Assembly (NCBI GenBank): GCA_900312665.1
Contig: ONZQ02000002.1
Coordinates: 1,029,865-1,093,864, forward strand
Origin: Cephalotrichum gorgonifer
Lineage: Eukaryota > Ascomycota > Sordariomycetes > Microascales > Microascaceae
Reading direction: 5' to 3'
Length of the DNA stretch: 64,000 nucleotides
Each line of letters begins with the position of its first letter. The first letter of the stretch is position 1. Made by a program: the position numbers and the translations under genes. Below are positions 48,675 through 58,570 of the stretch, piece after piece. The notes beneath the pieces were generated by a model. It ran no database searches, had not been told where the DNA came from, and saw nothing but the letters and a program-made list of their open reading frames with translations.

Positions 48675-48763
48675 CTCTCTCTCGGGGAATCGAACCCCGG
48701 CCACCTGCGAACACGCACTGTCTGTATGACAGGCAGGTATCCTTACCACTAGACCAAGAAAGA
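48675..48763 (-). tRNA. trnD-GUC: tRNA-Asp (GUC) with a 17-nt intron
   Basis: Folds by hand as a complete tRNA of 72 nt after intron removal. Acceptor stem TCTTTCT/AGAGAGA (one G-U pair), D arm GTCT..GGAT with the A-box-like TGGTCTAGTGG, anticodon stem CCTGC/GCAGG with loop CT-GTC-A, T arm CGGGG-TTCGATT-CCCCG (B box GGTTCGATTCC) and discriminator G. The intron sits at the canonical place after position 37. Its GAC can pair with the anticodon GTC, as expected for eukaryotic pre-tRNA. The D arm resembles tRNA-Glu, but the anticodon reads GAC/GAU codons (Asp). A T5 run follows 22 bases beyond the 3' end. Confidence 0.9.
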
Positions 48764-49322
48764 TGGCGGGTTTGGCTGTGAGTCCTAGTCCAGACGGGGC
48801 CGCTCAAGTGGGGACGTCGTTTGGGGAAGAGAGGATGTCAAATGCGTTCGGGAGAAATAGCTAAGTAGCCCGAACCAAGAGGGGGGAAAGGTTATCGATC
48901 CCCCTGTGGAAGATGTTGCACCGCGAATGGATGTCTTGTTACAGTAACGCAGTTGGTTACACATACAATACAATACAAAAGCCCAACCAGGGCCGTATAG
49001 CTCGAGATTGCTAATGGGATGACGTCCAGGTTCGACGCAAGGATACAGAATGACAATCAGGAGGACGTTTAACGGCTGAGACCGAGAAAGGGCTAGACAA
49101 TCACGCTAAGCTATGGTCTTGCCATCAAGGTCCTCCTCATGAGTATTAGCATCTCCAAGCGACTTACACGTTGAGCCCGGTCAGTGCGCTGCGACAATGC
49201 CAATCGAGGACTGATCGTGCAAGGGAAGTAAGAAAAGAACTAAACGGTTCCCCTGCGAAAGAGAAACGAAATAATAATAACCGAATAAATGAACAGGCGA
49301 AATAAAAAAGGCAAAAAATGAG
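48764..49322. other. Spacer between the two tRNA genes
   Basis: About 560 bases with no gene. The end next to tRNA-Pro (49255-49320) is A-rich on the + strand and includes the T6 terminator of that tRNA on the - strand. Confidence 0.6.
49313..49318 (-). terminator. Pol III terminator of tRNA-Pro
   Basis: A run of six T on the - strand, beginning four bases after the tRNA 3' end, the standard RNA polymerase III stop signal. Confidence 0.8.
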
Positions 49323-49419
49323 GGCCTCAACCGGGATTTGAACCCGGGACCTGTCACAACCACGTTCCCGTGATAGGGGGTTACCCGAAGCGACAATCAT
49401 ACCACTAGACCATCAAGGC
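49323..49419 (-). tRNA. trnP-CGG: tRNA-Pro (CGG) with a 25-nt intron
   Basis: Folds by hand as a complete tRNA of 72 nt after intron removal. Acceptor GCCTTGA/TTGAGGC (two wobble pairs), D arm with TGGTCTAGTGG, anticodon stem GTCGC/GTGAC with loop TT-CGG-G(T), T arm around GGTTCAAATCC (B box) and discriminator C. The intron follows position 37. The sequence around GGTCTAGTGGTATGATT and TCGCTTCGGG is the usual eukaryotic tRNA-Pro pattern. It decodes CCG. It lies on the same strand as the tRNA-Asp gene about 560 bases away. Confidence 0.93.
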
Positions 49420-49574
49420 GTATGTTCTTTATTGCTGCTGAGCGGATGCCAGTTGCGGCCTCAATGGGGTCTAGATCCGTCTCAAGCGGAATCTCCCCAA
49501 CACGGTCTCAACTGCCGAGTCCACCATAGTCCAGCGCCCACCTGGGGCAGGATATTACGACAGGCTGCTTAACT

Positions 49575-49670
49575 GCTTACAAGCCCGATCACTAAACTTG
49601 CAAGCATTCTTCAGAACTTACAAGGTCTCCCAATAACTTGCAGGTCCTCGGGAGAATGTTGCGAGCTCTC
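49575..49670. repeat. 20-bp tandem repeat, four to five units
   Basis: Units start at 49575, 49596, 49616 and 49636, with a weaker fifth near 49656. Each begins with a variant of ACTTGCAAG or ACTTACAAG, followed by a less conserved 11 bases. The spacing is 20-21 bp. It lies 155 bases from the tRNA-Pro gene. Confidence 0.65.
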
Positions 49671-50513
49671 CACACTAAGGTATATATTCCCTCGCTCTAC
49701 TGCTACAAGACAAAGAGAGCTCACCGCAAGGGGGTCAATACATTCCCTGAAGGAGAGGAGAGTGACACCGAGGGAATATCACTTGCAGTACACCACGATA
49801 ATGGCCTCATTGGCAGAGGGAGCTCCTTCGACTTCTTCTTCATCTTGTGGCGCCTGCCACAAGGTCTCGGAGGCCATGCTTCGAAAAGGAGGAAAGAGAG
49901 TATTCGGTAGCAGGGTAGAATGATACTTATATACTGCTGGAGCTTGTTATCTGGTTGCGGTATACTACAATTGTGACCCTTATCGACAGGGGATGCTCCT
50001 GTGGGAATACGGGACCACCTTGTCCTTCATATTCATGATAACTAGGTGGAATAAGTGCATCCCTTATATACGTGAGATGCATGTACAGGAGCAATTCTCC
50101 TGTCAGCTGGCAAGCCTAATTTTACAGGGGTTTGCGACACCTCGCTTAAGTTGATACATCCTTCTAACGTACTAGCGTTTTGGGGCCTTGCAATAGTGCT
50201 CAGACCCTTCTTGCAGCTCCTTCTCTATTTTCACCCCATTTGTATTTTCGGTGGTATCATGCTCTTCCCAAGGGAGGGAAAGAGCCAAACGAAAAAAAAA
50301 ATACCTAGATAACTATTAGCATACACCAACAAACTAGTCGTACACCTCCTGTGGCGACTCCTTATCGATGGCGTTGAGATCGCTCCTTTCACGATTCCAG
50401 AGAAATCCCTTCTCCCCTCCCCCAGCTTCATCAATCATGTCACCCTGGATGTAAAATCTTCACTCATGTATATATGTGTGTGTGTAATTCTTTTACGCCG
50501 CAAGAGGAAATGA

Positions 50514-51113
50514 ATGCCCTCAGTAGGAGTAGAGCCTAAGGCCTCGTCAAATCTTCACTCGTCGTCGGCCTCGCTCCATCAAGTTGGCTTCACTGATCTC
50601 GCCCTCGTTGACTCGCCTGCCTTCGTGAACCCCTTCGTAAAAAACCCCAGATTCTTCATGCGATCGAGTACACTGTCGACATGCCGAATCACATCCGAGC
50701 AAGGTCCACAGGGACAGATATTGTGTCAGTTCCTACCATCTACAAGGCAGTTGCTCGCATTGCACGGCGGTGGTGGCATGAGTTCGAAACGTTCAAATGA
50801 GTACGTCGACACTCGAAACGGGAAAGTATGTAAATGTTGCTTCTATCTCACCTGGTCGACAGAGTCGGTATACCAGGAGCTGGTAGCGCAGGGACTGGTC
50901 ACACGAACGCGAGTACGAGACGAGAATGCCGCTATCCATGGCGATGCCCCGGTGGTGGAGACGTGGGATGTGTGCCTCCAGGGTATCGCTATGGCCTGGC
51001 ATATACATATTTTGTCCGAGGCAGACAGGAGGCTGCTTCGAACTGCCCCAGTATCGGCCATCTGTGCCAAGCTCATCGAGCGATACAAGCCAAGCTATGC
51101 CAACTCACTTTGA
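50514..51113 (+). CDS. Unrecognised open reading frame, doubtful gene
   Basis: A 199-codon frame starting at an ATG, the longest in the 7-kb gap. I do not recognise the product. It has a cysteine pair (VCKCC), a segment TWSTESVYQELVAQGLVTRT and a helical-looking end, with neither a signal peptide nor a membrane span. It might be a real small gene, an exon of a decayed gene or chance. Codon use looks less G/C-ending than in the clear genes around it, which argues against an active conserved gene. Confidence 0.2.
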   Translation: MPSVGVEPKASSNLHSSSASLHQVGFTDLALVDSPAFVNPFVKNPRFFMRSSTLSTCRITSEQGPQGQILCQFLPSTRQLLALHGGGGMSSKRSNEYVDTRNGKVCKCCFYLTWSTESVYQELVAQGLVTRTRVRDENAAIHGDAPVVETWDVCLQGIAMAWHIHILSEADRRLLRTAPVSAICAKLIERYKPSYANSL

Positions 51114-52485
51114 GAAGCTCAACTCTATATCCTATACACTTCGGGATGCATACGAGGGCAATACATCTCATTGTGTGTCTAGTCTCTTGTCCAAAACAGA
51201 AAGGCTTGTAAGGGATCCAACTGGATATGGTTGAGCGCGTTAACCACAGTATTCTTTCTCAAAGACGCCATTGAGAACGGCCCGTGCAATTGGGACATTA
51301 TTGGACATGGTGGAATGTTTCAACAACAGCATCGTCAAAACATCATGTTGAGAATGGCACCCACAGCTGGGATGCTGCTACGCAAAGGAGACTAGTCATC
51401 TGCCTAATGTCCGCACTCGCAAGCCGCTCTGGCGATATCGTCCAATACTCCAGTTACAAGGGAGATGAGTAGTATGAAATAGGAAGACTTGGCCATAACG
51501 ATTTGCCTAGTACAGGCGTCATCTGTGCTTGGGTTGAAATTAGGTATGAGAGGAATCGCAAGTAAGTCAACATACATCTCCCTCTCCCTCCCTAGCCTGG
51601 TCTTAGTATACCGGATTACTTACTTTAGGGTAGAGTCCACCCAGAACAGGGTAGTGGATCTCACTGAGCTCACGAATCCTGAGTTGAGCACCATTTGCCC
51701 GATCAAACTCGCCCTGATTCCTACATTGCGAACAGGTGCAGTCAAGAAGAGAGGCTGGGACGAGCTGAAGGAGAATGCACTCCGCCGCCCAAGAAACAGG
51801 GTCGTGTGAAGCCAGCCGAAGTATCCCGTCATTTCTGTCACAAATAAGACGGCGCAGGACTGAATCTCGGAGAGCCTGGCAGGTGGGCTTTTGTTGGATT
51901 GTCTATACAATTGGCCCCCAATGTATGTGGCATCCTCGTCCACTTCACCCCATATGGACTGCGGATGGGAGCAGCGAGAGAGGTATCTCGCCTCAGCCCT
52001 TAGGGTATAGGGACTGACTGTAACGAGACTCTTGCACAACGAGCCTTCGGACACTCATCAAGGCCGCCGCCAGTGACGTGACATTTAGCTACATCGGACA
52101 TAAGCCAGAGACATGGTTTGCCCACGCGAACAAGCTCAAGCCGACGACTCACAGTCTCCCATTGGCACGGGAACCGCTGCACCGGGAACGGACAAGCCCC
52201 GCCTATGGAGGGTGTTGGGCGAGGGTGGGTTCACGGTGTCAACAGCTGAGGGTAGCTGTGAAAGTGCCTGTTCTGGCCAATTAAGCGGCCTTCTCTAGGG
52301 TGGGGGGCCTGGGAGGTGCCCTCGATCCCATATTCTTCTTCCATATGGTGCGCTTATGATCTAGTTTAGATTTCCCAAGTTCATAACAGCCCTTCACTCT
52401 TCATGCATTTTCGTACTCTTTCCCTGTCGCTCTCCATTCAATGTCCAGAAACTTGAAAGCCCCCCCCCTGTAGTCCCCCTACGTC

Positions 52486-53492
52486 CTACTGCTGATATTC
52501 CAGCTTCCCCTCCCCAATGACGTCCCAGAACTCCTGTACAATCTCCTTCTGTCCCGCTGGCGCGCCCCTAACGGCAAGATACTTCCTCCCGTCCAGCTCC
52601 GGCTCCCAGACCCCCGGGTTCCCGCCCGCCATGATACCCCCCGCCTCTACGAGGATACACCACCCGGCGCACACGTCCCACGCGTAACAGCCCCCCTCCC
52701 AGTACATATCCATCTGTCCAGCCGCCACAGCCGCGAGGTTCAGCGCCGCAGACCCCAGAGACCTCAGCGAGTGCACCATCCTGCCCCCCGTCTCCTTGCT
52801 CGCCGTCAGCTTCCGGTACGTCTCGGCCTTGAGCTCGAAGTTCGTCCCCTGCCGGTCCGAACCCCACTCCACCCCCAGCAGCGCGGAGCCCAGGCCCGAC
52901 AGGGGCGCCGGGTCCCGCCGGAGCGGGAGCCGCTTCTCGATCGCGGCGCCGCCGGCTCGGGTGGTCATCGTCGCGCCGCCGCCCTTGATGCCGCTGTAGA
53001 GGATGTCGAGGAAGGGGTTGTAGATGACGCCGACGGTGGGGACCCGGTCGACGGCGAGGCCGAGCGAGACGCAGGCGTGCGGGAAGCCGTGGATGAAGTT
53101 CGTCGTCCCGTCTATGGGGTCGACGACGAAAGTGGGCTCGGGCCCGATCTTCACGCCGGGCTTCCAGGTTTCCTCGCCCATGAAGGAGAAGGTGGGGTAG
53201 GCCTCTCTGAGGGAGGTGGATATCATTTCTTCGACCGCCTTGTCGGTTTCGGTGACGATGTCGACGGCTGCCGGGGGAAGAGAGAGTGTGTTAGAGGGGT
53301 CTGGGAGCTGGCCGGAGGATATGCAAGCGGGACCTTGGAAGGTGTTGAGAAAAGGCGTTCTCGGGGCTTACAATTCAACTTGGTATCAGTAGCAAAGTTT
53401 TGGTTGTAGTTCGAGTCCATGATCATCCCGCCCGCTCGTCGAGCGAGCTGAACGAGGGTGTCGCGGATGGCCTTGAGATCGAGATCTGCCAT
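52486..53492 (-). CDS. Inositol monophosphatase
   Basis: Mg2+-dependent, lithium-sensitive-type phosphatase that releases free myo-inositol from inositol monophosphates; paralogues (qutG/qa-x) act in quinate clusters. Exons 53492-53372 and 53267-52486 give 300 residues, the normal family length. The intron starts GTAAGC and ends CAG. Metal-binding motifs are complete: SVDIVTETDK, GEET (Glu72/Glu73), DPIDGTTNF (Asp90, Ile92, Asp93) and WDVCAGWCIL (Asp238). The start MADLDLKAIRDTLVQLARRAG fits the family. No quinate genes are nearby, so a housekeeping role is favoured. A histidine acid phosphatase gene lies 2.4 kb upstream on the same strand and could supply inositol phosphates. Confidence 0.95.
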
Positions 53493-54178
53493 GGTTGTGA
53501 GGAGAAGTAGCTGGAGGTTCTAATATGCCGGTATGGGAGACTCAATTGAAGCCTAGATGTGCTGTGTCGAGCAGGGAGGAGTAGTCGGGGATCAAAAGTT
53601 TGGTTTGGGATGTAAGACCAAGCCCTTAATGTTGGTGCTGATGCGGGGGCGGGGTAGTAGCTTGTCCGGACCTTGACGTAATAATGGGGCGTAGTGGGAT
53701 AGTTTTGGGGATCAATTAAAGGACGCCGCCTAGAACCTACCGAGAAACCGGACCTGCACACGTGTCCGCGTAGCCAAAGCTGGTGGCTCACTCATGTGGA
53801 GGAGGGAGTGATGAGAGTAGATAGAATCACTTTTGAAACATAGAAGAAAAAAAACCACCCATACGGCAAGCATAACCTCGTAGCCCCCTCCCAAATATAC
53901 CCCCAGGAGAAAATTCAAAGGCCATAAAAACAATAAAAACACATAAGCCAGCCTTCCGTTGCTCCAAATCATACATGCTGCTCCCTTGCCCGTTCCAAAT
54001 CTCCGCTCTGGGAACTGCCTACTACCCCAAAGCACCTATCCCGGGGCTTCCGAGTCAAATGGAGCCCGCAAAGGCAAATGTGAAGGTAAAGATGAAACCA
54101 CAAACACCTCCTCCAACGACACCAGTAGCACGTTCGTAACCTCGAGGGCCCGGGCGAACCGAACTGCCCATAGCTCCC
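53493..54178. other. Intergenic region
   Basis: About 690 bases holding the IMPase promoter and the 3' side of the next gene. No gene is seen. An A-rich patch lies at about 53835-53860 and 53930-53942. Confidence 0.6.
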
Positions 54179-54928
54179 CTACATCTCCTCCCTAAACGCT
54201 GACCTCCTATCCGTATCCTCCGACCGCCTCCCCTTCGCCTGCGCGGGCCCAGGCCCATCCATCGGCCTGGGGCTCACGCCCCTGATGCTGATATTGCTCG
54301 CCTCCGCATCATCCTCGAACGGATTCCTGCTCCCATCCCCCCGGCCCGTCCTCCCCCTCCCCTCCTCTTCGTCCCTGGGGACGTTCATCTCATAACTGCT
54401 GTTTCCCAGGCCGTACCTGTCCCCACTCCCCCCGGCGCCATGGTATCCCGTTGACTCCAGCTCTTGTTCCTCCTGGTATCCGTATCCGTCGTGCACGCGC
54501 GAGTCCCACGCGTCGTCCGGATCGAGCGGGCCCGAGGTACCCCGCGCGCCGCCAGAGGGCTCATAGGCGCCCGCTGCGCTGCGGTTGTTGCGGTTCTTGA
54601 AGCCGCTGATGCGCGAGCTAAACCAGCCGCCTATGCCGCCGCCCGAGCCGAAGTTGGCGTCGTTGGATTTGCGGAAGGGGATGTAGGAGGATAGGGGCGG
54701 TGGTGGGATCTGCGTATGGCCTGTTAGCTCGCGGTTGCGAATCCGGGGGTCTTGTCGGGAGGGACCTCGTGTAGTTCTAAGGGACAAGGGGGGGGAGGGG
54801 GGGGGAGAAGGGGGGAAACGTACACCAAGGCGCCGCGCCCGGAGTTGGGCGAAGGCGACCCATCCCACCGCCACGAGAATTAGAATCACAAGGACGGCAA
54901 TGGCGAACCCTCCTGCGACGGACACCAT
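54179..54928 (-). CDS. Single-pass membrane protein with a disordered tail
   Basis: Function unknown. Two exons, 54928-54824 and 54709-54179, give 211 residues. A transmembrane segment fills residues 5-27 (GGFAIAVLVILILVAVGWVA), followed by a basic LRARRLG stop-transfer and PPPPLSSYIPF, a layout I associate with a conserved but unnamed group of filamentous-fungal proteins. The remaining 160 residues are disordered, Gly/Ser/Arg/Asp-rich, with a DPDDAWDSRV patch, RNPFEDDAE and a charged end, and probably face the cytosol. The intron (114 nt, GTACGT donor, GCTAAC branch, CGCAG) contains no in-frame stop, so an unspliced form would code 249 residues. The spliced form is preferred because the intron signals are strong and its translation is low-complexity. 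Confidence 0.75.
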   Translation of the reverse strand: MVSVAGGFAIAVLVILILVAVGWVAFAQLRARRLGVRFPPSPPPSPPLSLRTTRGPSRQDPRIRNRELTGHTQIPPPPLSSYIPFRKSNDANFGSGGGIGGWFSSRISGFKNRNNRSAAGAYEPSGGARGTSGPLDPDDAWDSRVHDGYGYQEEQELESTGYHGAGGSGDRYGLGNSSYEMNVPRDEEEGRGRTGRGDGSRNPFEDDAEASNISIRGVSPRPMDGPGPAQAKGRRSEDTDRRSAFREEM

Positions 54929-55858
54929 GTTGTCCCTACGCCTCTATGCAATCGTACCCCTCTGTATGTTGGTGCCGTGATGTCCGGTGTGTCGCCGTCG
55001 TCGTCGTGCAATATCGGCTTCCCCACAGCCCAGTTTCGTCGCAAATCAGTCGCTCGTTTCAATTCTCAAGGTCGGGACTTTTTCGCGCCTGGCGGTGTAT
55101 TCGAGGCGAAGAAGGACAGGTTCATTGATCGGGCGCTTTTATTTTGCGCGTGGCTAGAAATTGGGAGGTGATGGTTGGGATTGAGACAAGTGAAGGCTGG
55201 AAGTGAGGTATTGCGAACTAGTTAGGCGACTGTTCAGTCCGGGCTTGTCGGATTGGCTCGTTTTTTTGCTGGTGCTGTGGTACTGCGGATGACGTTGTGT
55301 TTTTCATGGTCCGCAGCTTCCTAGTTGGGCGGGGGCATTGCTACCGTTGCTGCGGGCGTAACTTGAAGGATCAATCCTCCCTTGAGCCTTTCCCGAAATC
55401 CTGCTGCCTGGGTAAAGGTAAGGTGTGTTGTTACAGATGAGGGTTGAATTGGGTAAATTAAAGGTCATTCCGAGGTGCAGGTGGGCTTATCGCGCATTGT
55501 TTCAGTGTTTTTGGGAGCTTCAGATTTGGCGGGTTCCGTTTATAAATACACGTAGTCCGTCCAACTTAACCAGCTGGTTCCCTGGAAAGACTTGGCCGTA
55601 GAGAGAAGCTCCAGCTGTTTCTACACCTCTTCTAACGACTGAACAAGACCGATGAAACGACACGATTGGAATGTCTTCGTATTACGACGATGTCTCGGTG
55701 AGGTTATACGATAACACGCCAGCAAGAAGAATTATACCCCGCCATCGCTTCCAACCTCGAAGTGACCCATCCCCCCGAACGCCGTTATATCTCCATCTCA
55801 TTCATGACCCTCGCTCACTACATGTACTCACCAACCCCGCTCAGTAATGATCATCAGG
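54929..55858. other. Intergenic region
   Basis: About 930 bases between the membrane-protein start and the stop of the phosphatase gene. No gene is seen; it should hold the promoter of the former and the 3' end of the latter. Confidence 0.6.
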
Positions 55859-57433
55859 TCATAAAAAACACTCACCCCAGCTCCCCCCACTCCTCGCAAA
55901 CGATAGTCCCTCCACGAAATCCCCAAGTTCGCACCTCCCGAGCTCATCCGCCCCACACCATTCCAGCGGCATGACCCTGTCATTCACCAGGACCCTGACC
56001 AGCTCCTCCTCCCCGGGCTCCTCTCCGCACACCATCTTCTCGACGATCATCCTCCCGGCAAACGGCACCGCCCAGCTCGCCGAGAACCCACCCGCATCAT
56101 CCGGCGCAACTCTCCGTCCTGTCGGTAGCTCCTCGGTCCCGTTGTACAGCCCCAGCGCCGCGAATATCGACAACATGGTGTTGTCGTGGCTGAAGTCGGC
56201 ATAGAACCCTCTGTCCAAAGGGAATGTCTCTGGTGAGGCGTTTAGCGAGCTATTACTCGACGTCTCGTCCCGGACGGGCGTCCCCGTCAGCCTAGCCACC
56301 AGCTCATTCACAAACCCGACGCCCTGCGTAGGTCCCAGCGGGTTCCCCGCGCCGTAGCCGTAGTACTTGCCCAGGGACTGGTAGTAGTCGTAGCTCTGCC
56401 ACTCGTCCGCCGTGAACAAATGACAGAACGCCGACGGCACGCCAAGCGGGTCCGCGACGGTGGTGAAGGGGCAGAGGTCCATGAGGAATACCGCCTCGTC
56501 GCGCGTGATCTTCGCGCCGGGGAGGTTAGTGCTCAGGCGTGTGACGATTGGGGCGATGAATATATCCGCCCAGGCGTCCCGCGACTCGTCCCCTAACGTG
56601 GCGTCAGGGCCCGACTCGAAGGCGTTGCAGAGGCCGTGGTCGAGGGTGTTATTGGAGCCGTTGTGTTCTGGGATGACGACAATGCCATCTCTCTCGTCAC
56701 CGGGCGTGGTTGAGCCCGGGTGTGAGGACGAGCGGAAGCCCGAGAGCCAGTGAACGGCCGAGTCAATGACCCTATCCTGGCCCGACGCACGGATAAAGGG
56801 AATCTCGGCCTTGGCGAGATCGTGATACTGGCTGGCTACGGCGCGGCCCTGGTCGAGCATCTGGTCGATGCCGAACCGGGTGAGCTGGTCGGTACCGAGG
56901 GTGTACTCGAAGTCCCGGAGGAACTCGTAACCCTTGCCGTACGAGGTAGCCGTGCGGCGGATTTCGGCGAGGGTGGCATTGTAGACGGCCGTCATTCTGC
57001 TCGTCGGGTCGCGGGCCCCGTGCCGGGAGAGGACCTGGACGAAGGTCACGGTGCAGTCCGCCGGCACGGCCGGGCTCAGCTCCGACGGGACCGAGAAGTA
57101 AGGCGAGTACTGACCCCACAAGTGGGAGATAGCAACATCCTTAGCTTCATGGCTGAAGGCGGTTCTGTTCGGGTCATGTAAGAGAGAGTTCTTTTGCTGG
57201 GGTGTTCCTAGTGGTGCTTACGGGAGTACGAGGATGAGGAAAAATAGTAAAAGTATCCCAGCGACTATCATGGACACCCTAAAGATCCCCCTGTCCCGCG
57301 ACATGCGGCGGGGCGCACGGCGGGGATCGGAGATGCCGCCTTCCTCATGTTCGAGTCCAGAGTGTGTGTCAACGGGAGTATACTTGTGAGACCGAGCACT
57401 CCTCAGCCGCCCGATCGCGCCGGAAAGGCCCAT
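55859..57433 (-). CDS. Membrane-anchored histidine acid phosphatase (phytase clan)
   Basis: Hydrolyses phosphate monoesters at acid pH outside the cell or in the lumen; fungal relatives include phytases. Exons 57433-57222 and 57164-55859 give 505 residues in phase. Catalytic motifs are RHGARDP (118-124, nucleophile His119) and the proton-donor HD in FSHDNTM (His397-Asp398). Six or more cysteines and several N-glycosylation sites (NGSNNT, NSSLNAS) suit an exported enzyme. Instead of a cleavable signal it has a 50-residue, Arg-rich cytosolic head and one span (about 51-71, with LLLFFLILVLP), so it should be a type II membrane protein. The short 57-nt intron lies just after the span. The second motif residue after RHGAR is Asp where classic phytases have Tyr, so substrate range is uncertain. 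Confidence 0.9.
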
Positions 57434-58570
57434 GGCTGTAAGGGAAAGGAGCGGCTTAAATGAAGGAACGTTCGAGAAAGCGTGAAATGAAGGGCGCCTG
57501 TGAATCGTGTCGCTATGTCACTTCATCGGTGAGATCGACGACTGACTTGCGTCCTAGACCGTGTCGGGTGGTATGGCACAACGTATTATCCTGGTCGAAA
57601 GTGCGTCCAAAGATGCCATGGAGTCATTGGTGAGGTTTGAGGGGTGGGTTAAATGGCAATAAAAAAACACACAAGCCGTACCTTCCTTGTTTGCTTGAGT
57701 ATTCTCGAAAATGGAAAGTACGGTGTGGACTACAGGAGGTTATGTAGGGAGGTGACGACCCGAGCCGGAGCACCCGTCTGAAACAGCAGCCGAACAATGA
57801 CGGTTCCCATGTGGGGTAGCTATTGGGTGGGCGGACTTGACATGAGTACTTCTCTTTGTACATCGCATTACTACCTGCCCGCATTATAATAGGACTCTGA
57901 ACCAATCTCTACCGTGGTCCTTAATACATGGATTGGGACATCATCGACAGTTGAATTTCTAACTATTTAACAAGATGAATGCCATCCGCCATCCTCCATC
58001 CACCACTTTCTACCATCACCCATCTCCCTCCATCTCCCTCCATCTCTCTCCATCTCACAATAGGTATCAAACCTCTAGAGACGGCCGGAACAGCCAAACA
58101 AAAAAAACATGGTAATACCTCCGATTTCCTCCCGCCCGTTTCCCGTCCTCCTATTTTGATGCTCTAGGCAGTGGTATCGTTGCTGGTATCGAGTTATCCT
58201 TTCCCAAACACCTCTATCATTCCCTCCCCTCGCTAGAAATAAAAAAACCTCCCGTCGTTCGTCTTGTCCTGCTCCCATATCTAATATGACAGAGTCCGCG
58301 GACTTGTATGCACACCATCATCATGGCCATACAACGAGGGCGAAAAAGGTTCGAAAAAAAATATGTGACAAAAGGGAAGTACCCGCCCGCGACACAGCCG
58401 AAGGATAGGTAAGCGTGAGATGCAAAAAAAAAAGAGAAAGAGGTAAGATCATGGTATCCGCGAAATAAAACCCCTTTCCTGCAGGAAACGTCGAGTGTAA
58501 AGAGGGGGGAAAAATCAAAGAAAAAGAGAAGGGGGAAATGTTAAGGAGAAGAGGGCACTGGGGTCATTCG
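57434..58570. other. Intergenic region
   Basis: About 1.1 kb holding the phosphatase promoter and the 3' side of the next gene. No gene is seen. A 10-bp CATCTCCCTC tandem repeat lies at 58021-58060 and several A/T homopolymers near 58325-58440. Confidence 0.6.
58021..58060. repeat. 10-bp tandem repeat (CATCTCCCTC)
   Basis: Four consecutive units: two perfect, the third CATCTCTCTC and the fourth CATCTCACAA. Confidence 0.8.

Larger units (their letters stand above)
49420..52485. other. Gene-poor gap between tRNA-Pro and the IMPase gene
   Basis: About 3 kb without a recognised gene. It holds a 20-bp tandem repeat (49575-49670), a (TG)n run near 50473-50485 and one unrecognised open frame (50514-51113, listed separately). 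Other short frames lie in all registers, and none shows a known domain. No TACGAGTA copies were found here. Confidence 0.5.

Noticed and set aside
45258..52485. Possible transposon in the gene-poor gap
   Set aside because: I looked for transposase or reverse-transcriptase motifs (such as DDE-type or YxDD), long terminal repeats and inverted ends, and saw none by eye.
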